A stretch of 5,547 bases of DNA, from assembly GCA_029882335.1 (NCBI GenBank), contig JAOUKW010000285.1, forward strand, positions 1 to 5,547, given 5' to 3'. Under the pieces are notes generated by a model, which worked only from the letters and a program-made list of their open reading frames with translations, was not told where the DNA came from and searched no databases. Shown here piece by piece: positions 1 through 5,547 of the stretch. Origin of the DNA: Candidatus Heimdallarchaeota archaeon. GTDB lineage: Archaea; Asgardarchaeota; Heimdallarchaeia; Heimdallarchaeales; Kariarchaeaceae. How positions within the stretch are numbered: the first letter of the stretch is position 1; each line of letters starts with the position of its first letter. Position numbers and translations under genes: made by a program.

Positions 1-11
1 GCTTTTTATAC

Positions 12-317
12 TTAAATTGCTCTGAATATTTCAATTCTTTTCGTTCTAGGGCGGTTCATTACAGCTTTTTTACCACATTCTGGACAAGTTAGACGAAGAT
101 CAATTTTCTTTGATGTTTTACTTGCCATTTTGGTTTGAGTAACTGGTTTCTTTGAATATCTACCAAGATTACCATGACCTCTTCTTCTATGTTTCATTCT
201 TCTGTGTGACCAGTTCAATCCACCGGATCTTCTTCCACCCTTTTCTTGTTTAACTTTCATTACTTGATGTTTTTGACATTTCCTACAGTAAGCGGATAAT
301 TTATCAGGCATTCTCAT
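12..317 (-). CDS. rpl44e: Large-subunit ribosomal protein eL42 (archaeal L44e)
   Basis: This is a small, very basic 101-residue protein of the large ribosomal subunit, where the eL42 family lies near the E-site. Two CxxC pairs, C11/C14 (in YCRKCQKH) and C78/C81 (in LTCPECGKK), form the zinc site typical of the family. Between them is an Arg/Lys/Gly-rich segment with GHGNLGRYSKKP at 47-58, which resembles the GNxGxFSKxP stretch of euryarchaeal homologues. The segment TSKKIDLRLTC leading into the second zinc pair is also family-like. Length is normal (about 90-105). The ATG at 317 is preferred over the one two codons later because archaeal members commonly begin M-x-M-P. No clear Shine-Dalgarno sequence precedes it. 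In many archaea the next gene downstream encodes eS27; that position would lie beyond the left edge, so it cannot be checked here. The gene is complete. Confidence 0.95.
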   Translation of the reverse strand: MRMPDKLSAYCRKCQKHQVMKVKQEKGGRRSGGLNWSHRRMKHRRRGHGNLGRYSKKPVTQTKMASKTSKKIDLRLTCPECGKKAVMNRPRTKRIEIFRAI

Positions 318-345
318 GGATAATCACTACAGACTATAATCTACG

Positions 346-361
346 TAAAGATTAATCTTTA
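346..361. repeat. 16-bp perfect palindrome upstream of eL42
   Basis: TAAAGATTAATCTTTA reads the same on both strands, with no mismatch and no spacer. It begins 29 bases upstream of the eL42 start codon, overlapping the edge of a TATA-like sequence, which is where archaeal repressors often bind. A rough estimate at this base composition is about a 2% chance of such a palindrome in a 130-base gap, and about one per window of this size overall. A regulatory role is therefore inference only. Confidence 0.4.
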
Positions 362-367
362 TTAAAA
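358..367 (-). promoter_or_regulatory. Possible TATA box for eL42
   Basis: On the minus strand this reads TTTTAATAAA, centred about 45 bases before the eL42 start. Transcription starting about 25 bases downstream would give a leader of roughly 20 bases. No convincing BRE element lies upstream of it. In a region this AT-rich many sequences look like TATA boxes, so the call is weak. An alternative AT-rich element lies at about 404-413, farther from the gene. Confidence 0.2.
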
Positions 368-447
368 CATACTCTATGAAACAATTTGATCGTTTGATCT
401 TTCCATATTTTTCGTTTCCATTTTTAAATTAGTATGAATGTTTATTT

Positions 448-2964
448 CTAATTCATAATTGTTTCTAAAATTTGTTCTGCTTTTATGCTGTCACTGTCTC
501 TGATTGGTTTTAATTTTCCATTATCAATTCCTAATAAAATGATATGAAGAACTTGCTTTATCACTTCTTTATTTGCTCTAATGTTTAACCAAAATCCATT
601 AATCCCTTGATGTTCAAACTGTCTAAATCCTTCATGGATTTGATCTATAACATAATTTTGACAAATATCGCGTGTAAGATAATCCGAAATACAGTAAATT
701 TTTTGTTTAGCAATAATTTGTTCTTTAAATATTTCTGAATTGCGTATCTCTTCTAAGGATAAATGTAATGAATTCATTAAAATCGATAAATCTTTAAACT
801 CCATTTGTGTTTGACCTAAAATGCGAGAAAATAAATAGCATTTCGTTATATTGTCTACATTTGGTATCTCTCCAAGAATAACTTCAGTTAATAAATCTCT
901 AGATATTTTTAAGATATCTTGAATTTCAATATTTCCTGAAATCGTTTTTATTGCAGAATAATTGGATAAAATTTTGAGAGTACTACCTAGAGCAGCCATT
1001 GATAGATCTGTCCCTCTAAATCCGATATCGAAATATTTCTTTATATTTTCAGAAGCTTGACTCCGTAAATCATCCTGTATGTCTTCAAAAAAAGCAATTT
1101 TAACACCCTCTCTTTTTGAAGCAGAAATAAGAGTAGATGTCATAATTGATGCTTTTCCCAACGCAATTACATTGTCTTTGCTTTCAGTGTGAACAGGAAA
1201 TGTTGATACAATCCTAAATTTGCTATTTATTAGTGATTTAATTACAAATGACCAAACTGAAAAACTGCTATGTGCGTAGAATAAGCTAAGTTTACCATTA
1301 GGTGATAAAATATTATAGATGTTTTTCATACTTAATTCAAAACCCATTTCAGCAAACTCAATTGTTCGATCTATATTATTTGAAGAAATATCATGATCTC
1401 TTGGAGTATTTCCATGGACAAGACTTGAAAAATATGGTATAAGTATGAATTGTTCCCATGAGTAAAAAAATTCTGACAATTCTGAATATTGTACGTCATC
1501 CGCATATGGGGGATCAGTTACAATAATATCTATTTCTTTTTCTAATTTAGGAGGTTTCATTATGCTGGTATTTAATAATTGGAAACTTCCTGGTGTGTCT
1601 TTCAAATGTGTTATTGCAGTTTCTATACCTTTTAAAATATATCTTGTAGTTGTTTTTAAATTACCTGAACCGTGTTTAGAAAATGGATTTATCTCTGTAT
1701 GGTCCCAACACATAGACGGTCGCCGAAAAGCAAGGGAATTCCGAATACCTTCTTTTGCAGCCCATGAAGTAGATCTGGAATTAAAATCGATCATCTTTCC
1801 CATAACCAATGCAGTATATATGGCTAATACTGGTTTCCATTCATCACCCCATTTTAATCCAAGTTCTTCTATGATCTCATGAGATACAGAAGTAAATTTA
1901 GAGAAAAAAAATCTCTGTCGTGGATTCATCAATTGATCCCATGTGTCAAGATATCTTGCTGCTGGCACAATTTTATTTGGCATTTGGAAATTTGGGATTG
2001 CATTATAATCAATTAATTCATCATAATCCAAATTAAAAAATTTAGTATTAATCTCATCAAAGATAATATACTCCTTTTGTTTGGTTTGATGATTATATTG
2101 TAATAGACATAGAGGAATTTCTAATTTCCTAGAGCTTATATCCTTTACAATAACTTTATTTTTGATAACATTATTACATGAAAGACAAAGGGCATTACCT
2201 CTTTTGACATTTCCAAGTTGTAATTTGCTTGGTTGTCTTTGGTTTTGTTCTTCAACAACTTTAAATGAAATTTTATCCTTTTTAATCTCATAGGTTAAAT
2301 AAATCCAATCGAAGTTTCTTTTATCGATGACAGAGGGTTTCTTCTTAAGTACCCAATTATTAATCAGAGGTGTGATAAAACTGCAATGAATGCAACTTAC
2401 TGCCCATGCATACATATAAGTTGTTGTAACAAAATAATCATCTGATTTTGGATAATATTTGCGAAATCTATTATCCAACTTATTTATAAGCAATTTGTAT
2501 AATTCCTCTACTTTAATTAATAATTCATTCCCAAATAATTTAGGATATTCAATGGTGGCTTTTAGGATGATCCAAGCAACTGGATTATAATCATTGGCAA
2601 TTACATTAAAACCCAATCGAAGTGCTTCATATGGAATTGAACCACCACCGCTAAAAGGATCGAATAATGTTGGTAATGACTTCCCATAAATTTTTATATA
2701 TTCCTCTTGTAATCTTTTTATATTCGGTGTTTTATTGAATGCTCGTTGTTTTTCTACGTTATCTAATCCTAATTGTATTTCCAATTCCTCCTTAGGAAAA
2801 TCAGGAGATAGTGAATGTAGTAAAATTGATGCCCTACTTGAAATTAATGGCTTTCTTGCCCACCAAAAATGCATTTGAAACGTTGGAGATCTACCTTTTT
2901 TTTCCTTGATTGCCTCCTCACTGACTTTCTTGATTGGAAAATAATCGGCTATCATGGGTTCCAT
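448..2964 (-). CDS. DUF1156 / Zn-ribbon DNA adenine methylase (COG1743 type)
   Basis: This 838-residue protein is predicted to transfer a methyl group from S-adenosylmethionine to adenine in DNA. The N-terminus (about 7-50) matches DUF1156: IKKVSEEA followed by the hallmark HFWWARKPL at 32-40. The cofactor-binding motif is FDPFSGGGSIPYEA at 101-114, with the acidic residue of the next strand in ANDYNP (123-128). Two CxxC pairs, C191/C194 and C260/C263, form the embedded zinc ribbon of this group. The catalytic motif is DPPY at 484-487, followed by a family-like YSELSEFFYSW stretch (493-503). The order motif I before DPPY is of the gamma or N6-adenine type. Residues about 640-838 are a less conserved alpha-helical tail. 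The chosen ATG at 2964 places DUF1156 at the very N-terminus; M4 is an alternative. All key motifs are intact and the frame is open throughout. No nuclease, helicase or DUF499 ATPase is adjacent, so whether it acts in defence or as a solitary methylase is unknown. The target sequence cannot be read from the protein. Confidence 0.88.
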   Translation of the reverse strand: MEPMIADYFPIKKVSEEAIKEKKGRSPTFQMHFWWARKPLISSRASILLHSLSPDFPKEELEIQLGLDNVEKQRAFNKTPNIKRLQEEYIKIYGKSLPTLFDPFSGGGSIPYEALRLGFNVIANDYNPVAWIILKATIEYPKLFGNELLIKVEELYKLLINKLDNRFRKYYPKSDDYFVTTTYMYAWAVSCIHCSFITPLINNWVLKKKPSVIDKRNFDWIYLTYEIKKDKISFKVVEEQNQRQPSKLQLGNVKRGNALCLSCNNVIKNKVIVKDISSRKLEIPLCLLQYNHQTKQKEYIIFDEINTKFFNLDYDELIDYNAIPNFQMPNKIVPAARYLDTWDQLMNPRQRFFFSKFTSVSHEIIEELGLKWGDEWKPVLAIYTALVMGKMIDFNSRSTSWAAKEGIRNSLAFRRPSMCWDHTEINPFSKHGSGNLKTTTRYILKGIETAITHLKDTPGSFQLLNTSIMKPPKLEKEIDIIVTDPPYADDVQYSELSEFFYSWEQFILIPYFSSLVHGNTPRDHDISSNNIDRTIEFAEMGFELSMKNIYNILSPNGKLSLFYAHSSFSVWSFVIKSLINSKFRIVSTFPVHTESKDNVIALGKASIMTSTLISASKREGVKIAFFEDIQDDLRSQASENIKKYFDIGFRGTDLSMAALGSTLKILSNYSAIKTISGNIEIQDILKISRDLLTEVILGEIPNVDNITKCYLFSRILGQTQMEFKDLSILMNSLHLSLEEIRNSEIFKEQIIAKQKIYCISDYLTRDICQNYVIDQIHEGFRQFEHQGINGFWLNIRANKEVIKQVLHIILLGIDNGKLKPIRDSDSIKAEQILETIMN

Positions 2965-3007
2965 AGTTCTTTCTCTTATGATTCCTAATTCTCATTAATA
3001 ATAAAAG

Positions 3008-3022
3008 CATAAAAAATTTGAG
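3008..3022 (-). promoter_or_regulatory. Possible promoter of the methylase gene
   Basis: On the minus strand this reads TCAAATTTTTTATGC, a BRE-like CAAAT followed by a TATA-like TTTTTTATG. Its centre is about 48 bases before the methylase ATG, which would give a leader of about 20 bases. No Shine-Dalgarno sequence is obvious before the ATG. The rest of the 164-base gap (2965-3128) is very AT-rich and includes a 12-base palindrome, AATAATATTATT, at 3032-3043. I see no other gene in it. Confidence 0.25.
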
Positions 3023-3128
3023 TAATTGGATAATAATATTATTGATATGCAATGAAATTTGGAGAAATAGTCTGAGAATTAAATAATAGATAAATATTAT
3101 AAATTGGATTTTACTAAATTTATTGGCA

Positions 3129-3773
3129 CTATAAATGTGGTGTATTACAAGCTCTATCTCCTGCATCTCCGAGTCCCGGTACGATGTACCCTTTCTCATT
3201 TAAAATTTCATCTGTTACAGCAGTGTAAATCTCAACTGCAGGATATTTACTTTCAATCAAATTAATTCCATATTTAGACGCTATTGCACTAATAATTATA
3301 ATTTTAGCTGGATTTTGATCTGAAATAAGTCCAAGGAGATATTTAATTGTAGAACCAGTAGCTAACATTGGATCAACAATGATAGCCACTTTATTTTCTA
3401 GAGTTGGTAGTTTTACATAATCTGCTTTTATTTCAAACTCTGTACCATCCTCGGATTTCATAAGGTCTCTTGAAGCAGATATTACCCCTAAAGAGGAATT
3501 ATCCACTTCTTCTAAAATGGCATCAACCATAGGTAAGGCTGCTCTTAATACAGATATGATAACTACTTCATGTTTGATTTTTTGTGTTGCAGCTTCTGCT
3601 ATGGGTGTTTTTGTAATTGTATCTATTACTTCAAGATTTTTTCCAACTTCATATATTAAATATCTACCAATTCGTCTTAGGTGCTTTCGAAATTCAGCTG
3701 GGATGGTATTTTCATCGCGAATCTTAGCCAGTGATTCTTCCATCAAACTAGATTTAACAAACTCGATCTTCAC
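3129..3773 (-). CDS. upp: Uracil phosphoribosyltransferase
   Basis: This enzyme converts uracil and PRPP to UMP and pyrophosphate, the one-step salvage of uracil in the cytoplasm. The 214-residue length is normal (about 205-215). The PRPP-binding loop is IIVDPMLATGST at 131-142. The uracil-binding C-terminal signature is YIVPGLGDAGDR at 196-207. The segment ISVLRAALPMVDA (73-85) and the flexible region ending DYVKLP (118-123) are also typical. The start is GTG at 3773; residues VKSSLMEESLAKIRDENT then align with the conserved N-terminus of the family, so the internal ATG at codon 11 would be too late. The C-terminal end reads ACNTPHL where most homologues have a form of xFGTK. The gene lies 39 bases downstream of the membrane-protein gene on the same strand and may be co-transcribed with it. 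That neighbour does not look like the uracil permease often found beside upp. Archaeal enzymes of this family can be regulated by GTP and CTP; this is known for the family, not visible here. Confidence 0.95.
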   Translation of the reverse strand: MKIEFVKSSLMEESLAKIRDENTIPAEFRKHLRRIGRYLIYEVGKNLEVIDTITKTPIAEAATQKIKHEVVIISVLRAALPMVDAILEEVDNSSLGVISASRDLMKSEDGTEFEIKADYVKLPTLENKVAIIVDPMLATGSTIKYLLGLISDQNPAKIIIISAIASKYGINLIESKYPAVEIYTAVTDEILNEKGYIVPGLGDAGDRACNTPHL

Positions 3774-3797
3774 TAAAATTATCTTTTATTTTAAGGT

Positions 3798-3803
3798 AAA
3801 AAA
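3798..3803 (-). terminator. Short T tract after the membrane-protein gene
   Basis: On the minus strand there is a run of six T residues nine bases after the stop codon of the membrane-protein gene and before upp. Archaeal RNA polymerase can terminate at T tracts without a hairpin. Six is short and the region is AT-rich, so read-through into upp is just as likely. Confidence 0.15.
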
Positions 3804-3812
3804 TGATTTTAT

Positions 3813-4478
3813 TTATTTAATAATAATTGGATAAAACCATGAAGGATAAAGAATAGAAATCAAGGTAAATAAAAAAGTGAGGGTAAATAACAGAGAAAAT
3901 CTTCTTGCTCTTGTTAAAAGTAATAACCCCGAGAATTTACGAACGTTATTTAATATGAGATTTTGTTTTTTTATTGTTATATCTGAGGATATAACATCAC
4001 TCAGACTAAATCCAATATAACCTAACATAGGTACTAATAATAAATATAGAAGTCTTGTTACAAATCCACCATTAACAATAATTATTAACTCGACATAAAA
4101 CATGATAATACTTAGAAAACCAAAAACAATTGTAATCAACACACCACTTGCAAATAGATAGATATCATCGTTATCTCTTTTTCCCATTTTTGTCCATTTC
4201 CATACTACATAAGTTCCTAATATGAATGGTTGACATGCGAGTAAATTTCTTTTGATGGTTGATTTTAAATGGATCTTGTTTGGAGACCTCTCATTTTTTG
4301 CTAAAGATAGAAAGTATATGCAAGAGGTTGTGATTAAAAAGCCTAATACATTAGGAAATATTGGTATACCCTCAATATTAATAAACAATGAATTTGATAA
4401 GAATAGGAAATATATCAATAGTGCACCTAAATTATAAGTTAATTGATTATCTAGTAAATTCGCGTATATTTGACTCAC
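3813..4478 (-). CDS. Unrecognised multi-pass membrane protein
   Basis: I do not recognise the family of this 221-residue protein. It is strongly hydrophobic, with about five or six likely membrane segments near residues 16-34, 40-60, 79-95 (weak), 106-135, 138-160 and 193-212. Basic loops lie between them: KNERSPNKIHLKSTIKR at 61-77, KWTKMGKRDN at 94-103 and the KFSG-to-TRARR stretch at 181-193. There is no signal peptidase site, no CxxC pair and no obvious catalytic motif; few charged residues lie inside the membrane segments. The start is a GTG at 4478; no ATG occurs before the second membrane segment, so this is the best available start but lacks a Shine-Dalgarno sequence. The gene sits back to back with the lipid prenyltransferase gene and upstream of upp. 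A role in membrane or lipid biology would be a guess from position alone. The long open frame with consistent hydrophobic blocks supports it as a real gene. Confidence 0.75.
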   Translation of the reverse strand: MSQIYANLLDNQLTYNLGALLIYFLFLSNSLFINIEGIPIFPNVLGFLITTSCIYFLSLAKNERSPNKIHLKSTIKRNLLACQPFILGTYVVWKWTKMGKRDNDDIYLFASGVLITIVFGFLSIIMFYVELIIIVNGGFVTRLLYLLLVPMLGYIGFSLSDVISSDITIKKQNLILNNVRKFSGLLLLTRARRFSLLFTLTFLFTLISILYPSWFYPIIIK

Positions 4479-4524
4479 TATATGCTGTTATAAAACTCAA
4501 AGAATAACTATTATGGTTTTGTCT

Positions 4525-4535
4525 GTATAAAAAAG
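4525..4535 (-). promoter_or_regulatory. Possible TATA box for the membrane-protein gene
   Basis: The minus strand reads CTTTTTTATAC here, about 50 bases before the GTG start. Transcription starting about 25-28 bases downstream would give a leader of about 22 bases. A second candidate, GTTTTATAA at 4488-4496, is too close to the GTG: it would place the transcript start inside the reading frame, near 4466. Neither is proven. Confidence 0.25.
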
Positions 4536-4563
4536 ATATTCCTATCTGTATTATTTTAAAATT

Positions 4564-4609
4564 TAATCTATTATAACCAAAGCATAAAAAACCAAAAATT
4601 AATAGATTA
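4564..4609. repeat. Inverted repeat flanking the lipid-gene promoter candidate
   Basis: TAATCTATTA at 4564-4573 and TAATAGATTA at 4600-4609 are perfect 10-base inverted copies separated by 26 bases. The TATA-like sequence for the rightward gene lies in the spacer. The arrangement could be a pair of operator half-sites. My rough estimate is that such a pair arises by chance in about one in five intergenic regions of this length and composition, so the evidence is modest. Confidence 0.35.
4576..4591 (+). promoter_or_regulatory. Possible BRE/TATA promoter of the lipid prenyltransferase gene
   Basis: ACCAAAGCATAAAAAA combines a purine-rich BRE-like part with a TATA-like ATAAAAAA. It is centred about 42 bases before the GTG start at 4630. 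A transcript starting about 25 bases downstream, near 4613, would have a short leader that just includes the Shine-Dalgarno-like AGGT. Confidence 0.3.
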
Positions 4610-4617
4610 CCAGAAAA

Positions 4618-4621
4618 AGGT
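4618..4621 (+). promoter_or_regulatory. Shine-Dalgarno-like site supporting the GTG start
   Basis: AGGT, preceded by a run of A, can pair with the ACCT core at the 3' end of archaeal 16S rRNA. It ends eight bases before the GTG at 4630, which is good spacing. It supports GTG over the later ATG at codon 15, which lies inside the first conserved segment. Confidence 0.4.
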
Positions 4622-4629
4622 AAAATTAA

Positions 4630-5514
4630 GTGGTAAGCTATTATGAAAAATTAATACAACTTTTTTGGTTAATGCGACCTTTAAACTCAATTACTGCAGG
4701 TATTGCGGTAATAACTGCAACATTTCTTGCAAATTCTGGAAATAATAGCCCCTTTCTTATCAATGTATATTTAGGTATGGGATTTGCTGCATTCTTTACT
4801 ACTGCTCAAGCAATGGTTCACAATGATATTGTGGATATTGAAGCTGATAAGATTAATTACCCCTCAAGAGCTCTTCCATCAGGGAAAATTTCACCAATTG
4901 AAGCAAAATTATTCGCATTTATATTATTCATATTTGCTTGTATCGCTGGAATCTATATAGATGCCTATATATCGATAAACTTTCCAATTTCATTATTTTG
5001 GGCCTTTTTAAATTCCATATTGTTGGATATTTATAACAAATGGATTAAAAGATCTGGTTTAATAGGAAATCTAATAGTTGCATATGTAGTATGGGCATTA
5101 TTTATTTATGCAGATATTGTCATAAATCAAAGATTAACTCTATTAACTCAAAGTATTGGACTTTATGCTTTTTTTTGGAATTGGGGTAGAGAAATCTTTA
5201 AAGATATAATGGATATTGAAGGTGATCGTGAATTTGGATTGAATACCATTCCAGTTCGATATGGAGCAAAAAACGGTGCATACATTGGGACATTCTTTAT
5301 TATAATTGCAATTATATGGAGCATACCAATTATTTTGTTACCAAATCCAATCATGATACCAATTCTCCTAATTAGTATTGATTTTATCATTTTATATAAG
5401 TCCATACAGATTATTCGAAAACTTGAAAATGAATATATTTATAAAAGTAAAAGATTATTCATGCGATTGATGTTTTTAGCTGTAATCATAATTGGATTAT
5501 CAAATTTAATCTAG
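4630..5514 (+). CDS. Geranylgeranylglyceryl-phosphate geranylgeranyltransferase (UbiA family, DGGGP synthase)
   Basis: This integral membrane enzyme is predicted to attach the second geranylgeranyl chain to geranylgeranylglyceryl phosphate, giving the digeranylgeranyl core of archaeal ether lipids. The 294-residue length fits the family (about 275-300). Two Asp-rich motifs that bind magnesium and the prenyl diphosphate are present: NDIVDIEAD at 65-73, followed by SRALPSGKIS (79-88), and DIMDIEGD at 192-199, preceded by GRE (186-188) and followed by NTIPVRYG. The N-terminal RPLNSITAGIAV (16-27) and YNKWIKRSGLIGN (135-147) also match archaeal DGGGP synthases rather than quinone or heme prenyltransferases. 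Eight or nine hydrophobic segments cover the protein. GTG at 4630 gives the usual short lead of about 15 residues before RPLNS and has a Shine-Dalgarno-like site. Other UbiA members, such as prenyltransferases for quinones, remain a minor alternative. The gene is transcribed away from the rest of the window, and nothing is recognisable in the 33 bases after its stop. Confidence 0.88.
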   Translation: MVSYYEKLIQLFWLMRPLNSITAGIAVITATFLANSGNNSPFLINVYLGMGFAAFFTTAQAMVHNDIVDIEADKINYPSRALPSGKISPIEAKLFAFILFIFACIAGIYIDAYISINFPISLFWAFLNSILLDIYNKWIKRSGLIGNLIVAYVVWALFIYADIVINQRLTLLTQSIGLYAFFWNWGREIFKDIMDIEGDREFGLNTIPVRYGAKNGAYIGTFFIIIAIIWSIPIILLPNPIMIPILLISIDFIILYKSIQIIRKLENEYIYKSKRLFMRLMFLAVIIIGLSNLI

Positions 5515-5547
5515 GGATGAAATTCCTTACTTGATTTACTATTTAAT

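Noticed and set aside
1562..1882. Open frame of 106 codons on the plus strand inside the methylase gene
   Set aside because: It lies wholly antisense to a well-supported gene with conserved motifs, and its protein resembles no known family.
3032..3043. 12-base palindrome AATAATATTATT between upp and the methylase gene
   Set aside because: Made only of A and T in a very AT-rich gap, so chance is an adequate explanation; mentioned only in the promoter entry.
2918..3199. Open frame of 93 codons on the minus strand spanning the gap between upp and the methylase
   Set aside because: It overlaps the conserved C-terminus of upp and the start of the methylase in another frame; the middle is a low-complexity translation of AT-rich DNA.
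3517..3834. Open frame of 105 codons on the plus strand opposite upp
   Set aside because: Antisense to the conserved upp coding region; explained as a shadow.
4252..4437. Open frame of 61 codons on the plus strand opposite the membrane-protein gene
   Set aside because: Antisense to a longer frame with consistent membrane segments; it has no features of its own.
3129..4478. Possible uracil permease-upp pair
   Set aside because: The membrane protein has only 221 residues and five or six membrane segments and shows none of the recognisable motifs of the much larger nucleobase permeases.
5163..5405. Open frame of 80 codons on the minus strand within the prenyltransferase gene
   Set aside because: It covers the second Asp-rich motif of the real gene on the opposite strand and has no supporting start signal.

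Overview
The window is a stretch of an AT-rich archaeal chromosome. Two genes make the domain assignment firm. One encodes a zinc-binding eL42 (L44e) ribosomal protein of archaeal type. The other encodes a UbiA-family enzyme that matches geranylgeranylglyceryl-phosphate geranylgeranyltransferase, a committed step of archaeal ether-lipid synthesis. The phylum cannot be fixed from the sequence; a low-GC lineage such as an Asgard archaeon or relative is possible, but this is only a guess.

Layout from left to right: (12-317, minus) eL42; (448-2964, minus) a large, apparently intact DUF1156 / Zn-ribbon DNA adenine methylase of the COG1743 type; (3129-3773, minus) uracil phosphoribosyltransferase, upp; (3813-4478, minus) an unrecognised multi-pass membrane protein of 221 residues; (4630-5514, plus) the UbiA-family lipid prenyltransferase. 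The first four genes read leftward and the last reads rightward, so 4479-4629 is a divergent promoter region. The four complete intergenic gaps are 130, 164, 39 and 151 bases. Only the 39-base gap suggests co-transcription (membrane protein to upp); the others look like separate transcription units. Three of the five genes start with GTG.

The genes do not form one obvious pathway: translation, DNA modification, pyrimidine salvage and membrane-lipid synthesis lie side by side, as is common in archaeal chromosomes. The least ordinary items are the methylase, which has no restriction or defence partner in view, and the membrane protein, which has no recognisable family. Short symmetric sequences lie upstream of the eL42 and lipid genes and could be regulatory, but the base composition makes such matches cheap. 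I saw no tRNA, rRNA, CRISPR array, insertion sequence or other mobile element. There is no gene-free stretch longer than 300 bases, and the 33 bases after 5514 hold nothing I can name.
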